From the NCBI GenBank assembly GCA_003615045.1, contig ML014191.1, positions 17,136 through 81,135 of the forward strand: a stretch of 64,000 nt of DNA, in the 5' to 3' direction. The notes beneath the pieces were generated by a model. The model worked only from the letters and a program-made list of their open reading frames with translations. It was not told the origin of the DNA and made no database searches. The DNA is from Caulochytrium protostelioides (lineage: Eukaryota; Chytridiomycota; Caulochytriomycetes; Caulochytriales; Caulochytriaceae). The position numbers and the translations under genes are program-made. Shown piece by piece: positions 34,512 through 45,222 of this stretch. Every line of letters starts with the position of its first letter. Positions within the stretch are counted from its first letter, which is position 1.

Positions 34512-36330
34512 CATGGTGCGCTTATCTGTCCTCAGCGGCCTCCAGCCGCGATCGATCTGGTTGGCATACGCTGCTCCTGTGCGAAGTCGAACGTGGCCAC
34601 GCATGGCTTACCCGGAGAGCGTCGTATGTGGTGTCCGGCATGCCGCGATCTTCCAGCTCATGCCGTGGATGTCTCGGCAGAACGCTGTCTCTGTTCGAAG
34701 CAGGTGATGCCGCCCTTTGGCTTCGAAAATGATCCGCAATTGCCGGCACCATGCCGGCATGGTGCCGACTCTGTCCTGGAAAATCGAAGGATGCTATCAA
34801 TGCGCGGCGTCTCCAGTGCCCGTGCGACAAGAAAAGACATCCTATGTATAGCCTTCCGGGCGATCAGGCACGGTGGTGCACTCACTGCCCTGAGCGTCCA
34901 CCCGAGGCCAAGGACCGGTATGCGCGTGTGTGCGAATGCGGCCGTCGAAGAATTCCCGTCTTTGGTTTGGAAGGCGAAAAAGCGCAATGGCGCACGCTCT
35001 GTCCTGGCAAGGACCCTGCTGCCGTCATCATCCACGCTCGGCGATGTGAGTGCGACCGGGGTGTTCAGCCCGTCCTTGGTTGCGACGGACTGAAGCCACG
35101 GTGGTGTGTCGCTTGCCCAGGTAAGCCGGAAGGAGCCATCAAGGTGTACGCCGCACAGTGTATGTGTGAACGCAAGGTGCAACCCACGCAGAGGGCATCG
35201 AGGGCGAACGCTCGAAGTGGTGCATCCAGTGCCCCGACAAGCCTCCTGAGGCGATCGCCGTCTATGCACCCAAGTGTGAGTGTGAGCGCGATGTTTGTCC
35301 AACCTTCGGGCTCAAGAGCGACCGACCGCGGTGGTGCAAAGACCATCCAGGCAAAGACCCCAAGGCCATAAGTCTAACCACGGTTCGGTGCGAGTGCCCC
35401 AAACAGGTGCATGTCACCTTTGGGATGCCTGGTGAGCGGGCGCGGTGGTGTGCCCAGTGTCCCGGACGACTTCCCGGATCGTACATCACGATGGCGGCTC
35501 GATGCCAATGCGAGCGATCCGTCCAACCCTTGTATGGTTTCCCCGAAGATCCGCGCCCCCGCTGGTGCTCCGAGTGCAAGCCAGACGGTGCGGTCGACAT
35601 CAAGTCCATGCGATGTGATTGTGAGAGGCATCAACGAGTTTCGTACGGCTACCCAGGGCAACGGCTTCGTTGGTGCGCCCAATACCCCGATCGCCCTGCA
35701 GACTCGATCAACGTCTACCGCAACATGTGCCAATGTGATCCGCCGCACAGAGCTTCCTTTGGGTGCCCAGGCCAGCGTCCTCGCTGGTGCTTGCGGTGCC
35801 CCGACCGGCCGGCCGATACGGTGAACCACAGGGCTCCGACATGTGAGTGTGAGCGCCGAGTGGTTCCCAGCTTCGGCTTCATTGGCGAGCGCCGGCGCCG
35901 GTGTGCCTACTGTCCGACGCGACCCGCATCGGCGGCGGACACGAACAGTGCTCGTTGCCAATGCTCGCGTCGTGCCCATGCCACTTACGCCGCCGGCTGT
36001 GGTGCAGCCAATGCCCGACCCGGCCGGCCGACGCAGTGGATATCACCAACCTATCGTGTGCTGGTCCCAGGAAATCGGTGGCCACATACGGTCGTCCGGG
36101 CGATCCTCCCGAATGGTGCATCCACTGTCCCGATAAGCCAGCAGATTTCGTCAACGTCAGAGCGGCGCTGTGCGCCTGCGAACGACAGGTGCAGGCCCTC
36201 TGGGGCCACCCGGGTCAACGGCCACGCTGGTGTGCCCAGTGCCCCGATCGCACCGACGATGCCGTCAACCTGCGCGCTAAGCCGTGCCTGACCGAGGACT
36301 GTGTTGCTCGCAGCCAATTCAACTGGGAGG
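34512..36330 (+). repeat. Tandem ~114-bp coding repeat array, about 16 units
   Basis: Diverged tandem units whose encoded pattern (WCxxCP ... CxCER) is kept much better than the DNA, which indicates past selection on protein. The best-kept units are between 35040 and 35930 and between 36060 and 36290. Confidence 0.85.
34744..34767. repeat. Perfect 24-nt palindrome
   Basis: CGGCACCATGCC is followed directly by its reverse complement, with no spacer. It coincides with the first frame change of the Cys-rich array, so it could be the product of a small templated (snap-back) insertion. Confidence 0.9.
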
Positions 36331-36907
36331 GGTACTGCATAGCCTGCTTAGCCGCTTGCGCAAGTACCCTTGCCGTCGCACGGCCCCAAACTGGCGCACC
36401 AAAGAGCTGGCCGTGGCTGCCGAGCTGACGACGTACTTGGCGCAGTATCACCCGCACGTCCTAGTGCTCGCTGACACGAGGGTGCCCGGGACGCGTCTGC
36501 GGCCTGACCTGCTGCTCCAGTGGACGGGCGACTCTGGGCATGTCCATGTCATTGTCGAAGTGGACGAGTATATGCATACGTCAGCGCAGTACGTGGGTTG
36601 CGAGCACCCTCGCATGCGAGCGCTCGTAAAAGCACTTGGTCGAGTCGCTTTTGTGCGGTTCAACCCGGATGCCTACATGCAACTGCTGCCGCACCGGGCG
36701 CCCGTCCCTGGCTGCTGGGTCACGCAGCACCGCACCAGTGAAGTGGTCGTCCGGGACCCCGCCGCATGGCAAGCTGGCCTGGACCACCTCGTGGAGGTTG
36801 CGGACGTTCTGATCCTGAATGAGCCGATCGAGTCGTTCTCGGTGCAGTATCTCTTCTATGGCGAAAACGCGGACCGCATGGAGTAGAGGTGGACGTCTCT
36901 CCAATGC

Positions 36908-36936
36908 TTTATTTCATTTACAAATCACAATTTATT
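36908..36936 (-). terminator. Candidate poly(A) signals for the ABC transporter gene
   Basis: Two AATAAA hexamers on the minus strand (36931-36936 and 36908-36913) lie about 100-125 bases beyond the ABC transporter stop, in an AT-rich patch of the 147-bp convergent spacer. Confidence 0.45.
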
Positions 36937-37033
36937 CCACTCGCATCGCAAGGGGTGATGTCCGTGCAGCTCGATCCTGGTGACCCAAGGCCTGACCTAG
37001 TATGCGTGCGTGCCCGAGTCGCCGCCATGAGCC

Positions 37034-40000
37034 TTAGCGCTTTCCGGTGCCACGCATCCAGACAAAGACAAAGATCATCATGGCCGAGAAGACGGTGAAG
37101 ACCCAGAGATAGCCGAAGCGGGACCAGGTGTTGCCCGAGTTCCAGCCGAACTGCTTGAGGTACTCGTCACCCGTGCGGTACTGGCAGTAGCCGCAGTTGC
37201 CGTCCGAGAGCGTCTCGACGTAGCCGGCGCCGCCAGAGCTAAAGAAGGGCTGGAAGTAAGCGTCGCACGACTGGCCGGTCGGCGGCTGCACAGGCACCAG
37301 CTTGGCCGTCTCACAGTACACTTCTTGCCCGCCAAACTCGCGGGGAATAATGGCCTGCACGGCCTGGGACAGCGGGTTGGCGTACCAGACGATGCGGAAG
37401 GGCCAGACAATGCTGGGCCCGCGGACGAGCACACCGTTGCACAGGTTGAGCAGCGACATGATGAGCGGGTTAATGATCGTGGCGACAATGAGGTTGGGCG
37501 CCAGAGCAGCAATCATGATGCCAAGGAAGACGGACGAGAGGAAGTAGACGCAGAGGGTGATAAAGAAGAAGCCCGCGTGCGACGTCGCCGGGTTGAGACG
37601 GACCGGGTAGTAGAGGAGCAAGAAAAAGGGCACGACACAGATGAGCGTGTACGGAATTTCGACCAACACCGTCGACATGGCGAAGGTAACCCATGAGTAG
37701 AAACCGGACGTGCTCTCGCGGTAGAAGAGGGCACGGCGCTGAAAGAAGACGGGTTGACCCAGATTGACGAGCAGAATGGCCATCGTGATGGCAAAGAAGA
37801 GCGCATACACCTTGATCTGGATGTCACCGACACTCTGGTTGGTGTTGAGATACATGGTCCCAAAAAGGAACCCCGTGACCGTAAAGAGCAGCAGGCGGCC
37901 AAGCGTGTACGACGTGTTGCGGTAATAAGACAGCATGTCGCGCTTCAGCATGAGCGGCAACTGACGGCGGAAGGGCAGCGAAAAGTCGCGTGGCCGTTCG
38001 GTCGTATTTGTGGTGGTCGTCCCATCGGGCCGGGCCGCGCTGGCGCCGGCATCCGCCACAATCGTCTCGATGTCGCGCTGAATGGCCTGTCGCTCGGGCG
38101 ATTCGGCCCACACGCGACCCCAGTCCGTCGATGAACCGCGGCCCATCCCGGCGCCAATCACATCGAGCGTCCACTCGGCAGGGTTGGCGTCCGGATCGAT
38201 GGGCGTCGCTCCGTTGCGCTCAAAGTAGTCAATCATGGTCTTGGAGCGCGGGCCCAGGTCGCCAAAGTAGGCGACACGGCCGCCGCGGCCGTCGCCCGTG
38301 TTGACGAGCACACACAGCATATCAAAGTGCTCAAAGAGCACCGCAGACGGCTGGTGGATCGTACACAGAATGGACTGGCCCGAGTCGGCGAGTTTGCGGA
38401 TGAGGCGAATAATGGCGAACGAGGACTGCGAGTCGAGGCCCGACGTCGGCTCGTCGAGAAAGAGAATGGAGGGACGGGCCACAAGCTCAACACCGATGGT
38501 CAGCCGCTTGCGCTCCTCGACCGAAATGCCGATGCCCGTCTCGAGCGAGCCCACAACGGCTTCGGCAATATCCTGCATCTCGAGAATCTCGAGCACCGTC
38601 TCGACAAACGCATACTTTTCGGCCTTCGAGACGGTGGCCTCCTGGCGCATCTCGGCCGAGAAGCGCAGCACCTCGCGGACCGTCAGCAGCGGCGGGTGCA
38701 CGTCCAGCTGCTCGCAGTAGCCGGACGTGCGCTTAAAGTCGGACCGCTGCGGCTGCGCGCCAATCATAATGTCGCCGTCAATCTTGCCGGTCGTCTTGCG
38801 GCGCGAAATGCAGTCCAGCAAGGTCGACTTGCCGGCACCGGAAGCGCCAACGAGCGCGACCATCTTGCCCGGCACGGCATACCCCTCGATATCCGAGAGC
38901 AGCTGGAGCTTGCCGTCCTGCACCGAGTAGTCAATGTGCTTCCAGGTCATGGGCAGCGCCCGGGTGCCGAGCTGGGCGCCGATCGCGCCCGAGGCGGGGG
39001 CGGGGGAGTGGGGACCCGTCGCCGTGCCGCCCGCGGCCGCCTTGGTCTCCGGCGAGGACCGCGCCATGGCATTTAAGGCGACATCATCAGCCTTGTCTAC
39101 GACCGCCGTAATGGGCACCGAGCGGAATGCCAGATCCCCCTCGCCGACCAGAGAGCCGGTGCTCGCCGCCTCGGCTTCCACGCCCGTCTTGCGGGCGGCA
39201 TGCGACTCCGAATGGCGCCAGCGGCGGAGGCGCAAAAAACCTGTGCGGCGGAGCTGGCGAGCCACATGGCCCGCAGGCAGCTTGTACGCGCGCGTCGCGA
39301 ACCCGCCTTTGCCAAACTCGATACGGTCCACGAGGAGGACAGCGACCGTGAGGAACAACACTGTGAACCCAATCACGGCGCCGATGCACCACCAGATGTC
39401 GCTCGGGCGGTACCCGAGCTGCGCGTAGAGGTAGTCGGCGCCGGCAATCGACGTGACGCCCGGGCCGCCGCCGAACGAAGCGCACGCGCGGTTGGCGAGT
39501 GGCACATTAGCATACGCGGGACCCGACGGAATGAGCTGCGGCTCGATGCACTCGAGCCGGAGGCCATTGAACTGGTTGGCATAGATGGCGCGGAAACCAT
39601 AGGCGATGGGGTTGATCCAGTAGATCCAGACGTACCAGCCGGGGAGTTGCTGAAGCGTCAAAAGGAAACCCGTGGTTGAGATCAAAAGCAAGAGGCTTAT
39701 CGAGTTCAGAACGTTAGCAACGTCCACGTCCGGGAGGACCACGGAGAGGAGCTTGACGAAGCCCAGGTAGGACTGGGAGGTGACCATGATGGCGAACCAG
39801 AGAATAAAGAACCCACCCGGGCTGCCGTTGCTCAGATCGGAGAGAAAGTAGACAATGATGGTAAAGAGCGTAATGACGAACGTCTTGGACGGCAGATCGC
39901 CGAGGATGCTGGCGAGGTACTGCGCACTGGGCTTCGCGAGCCCGAGCCGCTTCTGCTTGAGGAGCACCTCGCGGCCCTCAAAGAGCCCCGGAATTTCGGC

Positions 40001-41938
40001 CTGCGCCGAGAGGACGTTGGACAGGAGCAAAAAGAAGAGGATGCCGCCATAGTTGAACGCGTCGAGCGTGTTTTGGTTCTGCTGCAGAAACACGATGCCG
40101 ATGCACAGCGCAATGAGAATGGAAAAGATGGACTGGAAAATAATCTTGCCCGGGTTGCCCGATTGGAGCTGGAACTCGCGCTTCAAGGCGGCGCGGCACT
40201 GCTGCCCGTAGGTGGCGGAGTACGGCGAGTGCTGCGCCGTAATGTTGTGCGTCTGGTCGCGAATCGCCTTCGCTTCGCGGAATGCTTCCTGCTGCTGCTC
40301 CTCGGCCATCTGGGCGTCGAGCTCGGCCTGCTCGGCGCGGTTCCGCTGGAATTGTTCGCTGGCGCGGAACGCGTCCGCAAAGCCCTGGGGCGTCATGGGC
40401 ACGCGGTCCTCGAAGCCGCGGCGAACGATGCGCTCGCCGTACTCGGTGATGCCCGTGAGAAAGTCGGCCGTCGTCTTGCGCGGCGGGCACACGAACCCCA
40501 GGTCTTCAAAGTAGGCCTTGGCGCGGTTCGCCGGGCCCGAATAGATCATGCGGCCGCACGACAGCACAATCACGCGGTCGTAGAGGTCATAGATGGCCTC
40601 GCTCACCTGGTAGAAGGAGCACACGTTGATCGTCTTGAACGCCAGGCACGCGATCTTGAGCGCCTTGACGTACTCGAGCGAGGACGACGCGTCCAAGCCA
40701 CGCGTGCTGCCGTCCCACAGGTTCACGATGCCGCCACAGCAGAGGGTCTCGGCGATGGACAGGCGTTTCTTTTCACCGCCACTGATCCCGCGAAGCATCG
40801 CGTCGCCGACGGGCGTATCGGCACAGCGGTTCAGGCCGAGTAGCGAGAGAATGACGGCCAAGGCGCGCTCGCGCTTCTCCTTAAGCGCACTCCCGGGCAT
40901 GCGGCACTTCAACGTGTACTGGAGGGTCTGCCGCACCGTGAGGGTCGGGTAGTGGATATCGTTCTCCTCGTTGTAGTTCACCAGGCCTTTGTCGGCCTTG
41001 ACAAAGGTGTCCATGTCGACGCCGTTGATGAGGCGGGTGCCGGTGACGGCCGTGTAGTTGCGGACGAGGTTGCCCATCGTGCGGAGGAAAGTCGAGCAAC
41101 CGGACCCGGGCCGGCCCAGCACGAGCACGAGCTCGCCGGCTTTCATGACGCCCTCCATGTCGTGGAGAATGGGCTTCTCCTCGGCCTTGCCCTTGGAGTG
41201 CTTGTACGCGGCAAAGAGGGGGGCCAAAAAGAAGGTGCCTAGGTTGTCAATGTACGACAGCCCCACGGCGTCGCCCTTGACATTGACGCCCTTCCAGCTC
41301 AGGCCGGCTTCGAGGAAGGTTTCGCCGTGCTCGGCAATGAACTTTTCGCGCGTATTGTCCATCCACCGAGCAAAGTCGAAGTGCTTGCTGAGCGGGTCGA
41401 AGGCCTCGACATCGGGCACGGCGGGCGGCGGGCCTTCGAGGCCCTTGGCCTCGTCATCGGCGACGCGGCTCGAGCGACTCGAGCGGCTGCCGAGCGACTT
41501 GGTCCGCTTCAACAGGGTCGTCATCAACCCGTGCGGTGCAGCCGTCGGCTCGCTTGCGGCCGGCATGGGGACACCCTCCTCGGCGCGCTGCTGCTCCGCC
41601 AGCTCGCGGGCCTGACTCTCGAACCGCTCCGCCGTCACGAGGTCCGCGACGCTCAGCCCGCGGCTGCGCGACGAGCGCGCCGATTTGACGGACGAGGGGC
41701 GGCGGCTCGACGCCGGGGGCTGCGAGGACGCTGAGGCATGATGGCTGTGGTGCGGCGCGAGGCCGGTGAGGCCGGCGGTCGGGACAGTGCTCGTGGTCGG
41801 GACAGTGCCCAAGGCGGCGCCCACGCCGGCGCTCGCGCCACCTGCGGTCGACTGTTCGTTCACGGCAGTCGAGGCCGTGGCCGCCGGATAGTGCGCGGGC
41901 GGGTGGGCGCTGCCCTCCTGGGGCTGGGCCGGATCCAT
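37034..41938 (-). CDS. PDR-class (ABCG) full-size ABC transporter
   Basis: About 1634 residues from the ATG at 41938 (MDPAQPQEG...); the frame is open further upstream with unsuitable sequence. Plasma-membrane multidrug/lipid exporter in the (NBD-TMD)x2 order of fungal pleiotropic drug resistance pumps. NBD1 has the degenerate fungal Walker A GRPGSGCST near residue 274, signature ISGGEKKRLS and Walker B-like LWDGSTRGLD. NBD2 has canonical Walker A GASGAGKST near 1027, the degenerate signature VEERKRLTIG, Walker B LFLDEPTSGLD and the H-loop in CTIHQPSA. Each NBD is followed by six predicted membrane helices with the PDR motif PGWYVWIYWINPIAYGFRAI in the first half and a Cys-containing loop before the last helix. 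This asymmetry (one competent ATP site) is typical. A fragment of the same motif lies at 34237-34307. It converges with the Cys-rich locus. Confidence 0.95.
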   Translation of the reverse strand: MDPAQPQEGSAHPPAHYPAATASTAVNEQSTAGGASAGVGAALGTVPTTSTVPTAGLTGLAPHHSHHASASSQPPASSRRPSSVKSARSSRSRGLSVADLVTAERFESQARELAEQQRAEEGVPMPAASEPTAAPHGLMTTLLKRTKSLGSRSSRSSRVADDEAKGLEGPPPAVPDVEAFDPLSKHFDFARWMDNTREKFIAEHGETFLEAGLSWKGVNVKGDAVGLSYIDNLGTFFLAPLFAAYKHSKGKAEEKPILHDMEGVMKAGELVLVLGRPGSGCSTFLRTMGNLVRNYTAVTGTRLINGVDMDTFVKADKGLVNYNEENDIHYPTLTVRQTLQYTLKCRMPGSALKEKRERALAVILSLLGLNRCADTPVGDAMLRGISGGEKKRLSIAETLCCGGIVNLWDGSTRGLDASSSLEYVKALKIACLAFKTINVCSFYQVSEAIYDLYDRVIVLSCGRMIYSGPANRAKAYFEDLGFVCPPRKTTADFLTGITEYGERIVRRGFEDRVPMTPQGFADAFRASEQFQRNRAEQAELDAQMAEEQQQEAFREAKAIRDQTHNITAQHSPYSATYGQQCRAALKREFQLQSGNPGKIIFQSIFSILIALCIGIVFLQQNQNTLDAFNYGGILFFLLLSNVLSAQAEIPGLFEGREVLLKQKRLGLAKPSAQYLASILGDLPSKTFVITLFTIIVYFLSDLSNGSPGGFFILWFAIMVTSQSYLGFVKLLSVVLPDVDVANVLNSISLLLLISTTGFLLTLQQLPGWYVWIYWINPIAYGFRAIYANQFNGLRLECIEPQLIPSGPAYANVPLANRACASFGGGPGVTSIAGADYLYAQLGYRPSDIWWCIGAVIGFTVLFLTVAVLLVDRIEFGKGGFATRAYKLPAGHVARQLRRTGFLRLRRWRHSESHAARKTGVEAEAASTGSLVGEGDLAFRSVPITAVVDKADDVALNAMARSSPETKAAAGGTATGPHSPAPASGAIGAQLGTRALPMTWKHIDYSVQDGKLQLLSDIEGYAVPGKMVALVGASGAGKSTLLDCISRRKTTGKIDGDIMIGAQPQRSDFKRTSGYCEQLDVHPPLLTVREVLRFSAEMRQEATVSKAEKYAFVETVLEILEMQDIAEAVVGSLETGIGISVEERKRLTIGVELVARPSILFLDEPTSGLDSQSSFAIIRLIRKLADSGQSILCTIHQPSAVLFEHFDMLCVLVNTGDGRGGRVAYFGDLGPRSKTMIDYFERNGATPIDPDANPAEWTLDVIGAGMGRGSSTDWGRVWAESPERQAIQRDIETIVADAGASAARPDGTTTTNTTERPRDFSLPFRRQLPLMLKRDMLSYYRNTSYTLGRLLLFTVTGFLFGTMYLNTNQSVGDIQIKVYALFFAITMAILLVNLGQPVFFQRRALFYRESTSGFYSWVTFAMSTVLVEIPYTLICVVPFFLLLYYPVRLNPATSHAGFFFITLCVYFLSSVFLGIMIAALAPNLIVATIINPLIMSLLNLCNGVLVRGPSIVWPFRIVWYANPLSQAVQAIIPREFGGQEVYCETAKLVPVQPPTGQSCDAYFQPFFSSGGAGYVETLSDGNCGYCQYRTGDEYLKQFGWNSGNTWSRFGYLWVFTVFSAMMIFVFVWMRGTGKR

Positions 41939-43444
41939 CCTGCGCCAATCAGACGAGGGGTTGACGACGATGGACGTGCTGGGAAAAAACGCGTCGATGA
42001 TGCAGAAAAATGGGGAGCAGCCAACGGGAGCTACCCGAGAGACGGGGTGGGGGTGTCGGGGCACACACCGTCGCGACCACAGATCGTGAGGCGGGAGTTC
42101 GACAACCACAAGTGAAAACCTCGTGTGCCTCGTGTGTGCGGGGTCAGCGTCAAGGAACAAGCTGGGATATCAAGGCCGCGATCGAGATCTACCGACACGA
42201 CGAGAGGTCACCGATAATCATACACAAAACGATTATGTGAGTCGACAGGTTGCCGGTCAAACCTTCTTGAGCGGTGGCGATGCGCACCGTCATTATCACG
42301 ATCGTCGTCGCGGCATGCGCTGCGGCCGTCATGCTCCGCACCACCCCGTTGTCCCATGAGCGCCATGTCACACCCACCCCCTGTTCGTCTTTGGGGGTTG
42401 TGACGAGATCGGCGGCCACCCTGTGATGGCGGTGATATGGTAGCGAAAGGGCCTTCCAACACGCCTGAGCAGGCGAGGAAAAATCTCAAATCTCAACGGG
42501 GGGGAGCGTTGGGGTTGGGGGGCGGTCGGCCGGCCGGAGGCGCGACGGGGAGTCCCTGCGCGCCAGCCTCCGCGATTTTCTCTCGCCTGAGCTGCGCGGT
42601 ATGTGAGTCGCGGGCGAGTCACGAGAGTTCCGGCATCAAGCGCCGCTGGTTGCGCGATCGGCCGAGGTATACCGTCGCCAGGATGCGGGAAGGCGCCACT
42701 TACTTTTCACTGTTCTACGAGCTGGGGAGGTGCGGTTCGGAAGAAGGGTCGTGGCGTGCACAGCTACCACAGGATCGACACGTGGGGCTCCAACAGAACG
42801 CCTTCGGTGGTCCGAGACGAGGGGATCAACCAGAAATGTCTTTCCACACTTGGGTGAATGCCATGACCCACCGGAGTCGTCGGCACGCAGCGAAAGGGCC
42901 ACACGCGCGCTGGGTCCTTATATAGCGGAGGCCACGGCCGCATGGGGATGGACCACGCTTCCGCTGGGTCTCGGGACCTTTGCACCACATCACCTCTTCC
43001 CTCCTCGGATTTGCCCTTTGGCTGTCGTAATCCATGGCGAGCGCTTCGAGGGAGACGGATGCGGCACAGCCGCTCCCGCGGATGGCGCGACGGGTCACAA
43101 ATGCGGCTGCGCGTGGAGGCGCCGAGCCAGGGCATGGTAGGCCGGATGAACGGCCGTGTCATCGCCGTGTACACGGGCAACACGCGCGAAAACTCGGGCC
43201 TCGGCCTGACCTGACCCCGTCGGCATCCGCGCGCGTGCTTTTCCCCCCTGGGCGTCTCCAGCCCACGGCCGCGGTGGCGGCGGCATCGCCGACGGCCCCC
43301 CGGTCCTCGGACTCCGACACTCGTCGGGATGCTGACCAATCCGCCGTGTCGCACGTCTCGTAGCGGCCGGCGGCCGCGGAACCGGAAGGACACCAGTGGA
43401 CGACCCGCCGAGCGCGGTCTGACGAGCACTGTCGCCGTCGGCGG

Positions 43445-43492
43445 CGCTGTTGCCGGCGCTGTTGCCGGCGCTGTTGCCGGCGCTGTTGCCGG
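43445..43492. repeat. 12-bp minisatellite GCGCTGTTGCCG, 4 copies
   Basis: Four perfect tandem copies in intergenic DNA. The length is a multiple of three, so all six frames stay open across it and inflate the spurious frames here. Confidence 0.95.
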
Positions 43493-44608
43493 CGCGGTCG
43501 CCGCCGTCCATACCGGCGGCGGCCATGCGCCGGGAGATCACGACGCGCCGGGGCCATGATGGCCAATCGTTTTGCCGCCCCGGCGACGCGCCCAAGCGCG
43601 GCGCGGCGCCGCGAGACGCCCGTGCCATGAGACGTCGCGACCGGGCGAGGCGCGGCGCGATGGTGTCGCCAGGTAAGGCGTAATTCTCCGCGGTTCCGCC
43701 GCCCATGCGGGGCCGCGAGCCCCAGCGCGTGGCGCCGCGAGGCCCCGGCGTCCGGCGTCCCTCGCGGGCTGGCGGGCGCCAGCGCGTCGACCCGGGCCGA
43801 TGCCGCCGGCCGCCCGGTCCCGCGCGCGGCAGTCGGCGAAGCCGGAAACGCGTCGGGCTGGCGAGGCCGCCGCCGAGCCCGTCCACGGCCCTCCTCCGGC
43901 CCGGCCGGCCCCGGAAACAGCATTCAGGGCCGGCGGCGTCTCCGACGGTCGGGGGCGTCCGCGATGGACGGCCGGTTCGGCCCGATAGATCACGCCGTCG
44001 CGACCGCTAGCGCGGTGACTCCGTTCGGCCAGCGTGGCCGTCCCGCACGTCGTACACGTCCCGACCGGCCGGTCGGAACCGGCCTCGCGCCGCTACCGCG
44101 CCGCCCGGACCTTCAGCCGACATGACGCCTGACCCGGCGCTCGGTCGCCAGCCTTCCATGATGCCCCAGAAGGCGCGGCCGGGAAAGGATCGTTAGGATC
44201 GATTGATTGGTTCGATGGAATCGATCGGTTCCATCGACTACCGCCTACGCCGCCGCCGCCGCCGCCGCCGGCGACGATAACGGCGGCGAGCCGAATCGAA
44301 GGATCGCCGGGTCGCGCCCATGCCCCCTGCCAACGGCCACCGCAGCCGTCGGCACCCGCGGCAGGAGGCGGTCGGCAATGGGAAGGCGTGAGCCCAGCAC
44401 GCCGCCGCGCACTCCGAAGTGACACGCGCTTCCGCCTTCCGCCGACGCGACCGCGAGGTGCCGGCGGCGGCCGGAAGTACACGTGAAGGAGACCATCATT
44501 GGAAATCCGCCATCGCCTCCGCGCCTCCGCTTGGCATCTCCCACGGTTCGGCCGCTGGGTGGCAACGAGAGAACCACGATGGATGGCCGCCGGCGTTTTG
44601 ACCGGGGT

Positions 44609-44675
44609 CATCGCCATCGCCATCGCCATCACCATCGCCATTACCATCGCCATCGCCATCGCCATCACCATCGCC
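44609..44675. repeat. CATCGC hexanucleotide repeat, about 11 copies
   Basis: Tandem CATCGC with occasional CATCAC and CATTAC variants. Intergenic. Confidence 0.95.
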
Positions 44676-45192
44676 GTCCCCGGCGCTGTCGCGGGAATCG
44701 GGCGGCGGATGCCGAGCAGGAGCCGGATGACGCGTCGCGGCAGTCGCGCCAACACGGCCGCCTTCGCGTCGCTTGGCCCGCTTCCTCGCCGGCTCGGTGC
44801 TCTTTCCCACCGGAGCCATGCCGAGCGAGTCATCACGCCCGCGCGAGACCTAAGGAAGGCAGAGAGCCTGCAGGCAGCGGGCTAGGACGCCTGTCGCCGC
44901 AAGTGGCGAGCCGACAGTCAATCGGCGCGTGTCAACGACACGGCGCGTCTTGGCGTGAAGGCAGTGCTTGCCACCGGCGCAGCGTGGATCTGTGCCGGGG
45001 CCGGTACCTGCGCGAACAAGCGCGACGGTGCCCCGGGACGCGGCGACACGGGTAGCGAACCAACAGGCCAGCAGGCGGAGGCCGCCTGACAGGACGGCCG
45101 TCTGGCAAAAGGAAAAGGGAACAAGCAGAAGGTCGTGCCGCCTGGCCAGCACGAGCCTGCTTGCCAGCTGGGCCGTCTACGCGTTCCCGTTG

Positions 45193-45222
45193 GTTTCCGG
45201 TCGTTTCCGGTCGTTTCCGGTC
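45193..45222. repeat. 10-bp tandem repeat GTTTCCGGTC, 3 copies
   Basis: Three perfect direct copies in intergenic DNA. Confidence 0.95.

Larger units (their letters stand above)
34500..36886 (+). pseudogene. EsV-1-7-like Cys-rich repeat protein with C-terminal nuclease-like domain, frame-broken
   Basis: About 16 units of ~38 residues (~114 bp), each built as [V/R]xPx[F/Y]G-x-PG-x-RxRWCxxCPxRPxDAVNxxxxxCxC. The spacing matches the EsV-1-7 family, first named from a brown-algal giant virus and also found in brown algae and protists, except that the usual His of CxxH is mostly Cys. One unit near 35305-35400 keeps CKDH. After the last unit and a CxxC pair (YCIAC) comes a separate domain at about 36370-36700: NWRTKELAVAAEL, RPDLLLQW, HVIVEVDEYMH, CEHPRMRAL, FVRFNPDAY. 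That domain follows EsV-1-7 repeats in some giant-virus and algal proteins, and its Asp and (E)VDE spacing resembles a PD-(D/E)xK nuclease; activity is inference. The frame changes near 34750, 35190, 35990 and 36345, always to the -1 phase, the third with loss of about five codons. No splice sites explain them. It is a decaying gene, or indels in the assembly. Confidence 0.7.

Noticed and set aside
33554-37033. Whole region considered as an integrated giant virus
   Set aside because: Only one locus looks viral-like. It is flanked directly by XPF and ABC transporter genes, with no capsid, polymerase or other viral hallmark.
44609-44675. Regular CATCGC repeats considered as a CRISPR-like array
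   Set aside because: Units are six bases with no spacers. This is a simple microsatellite in a eukaryotic genome.
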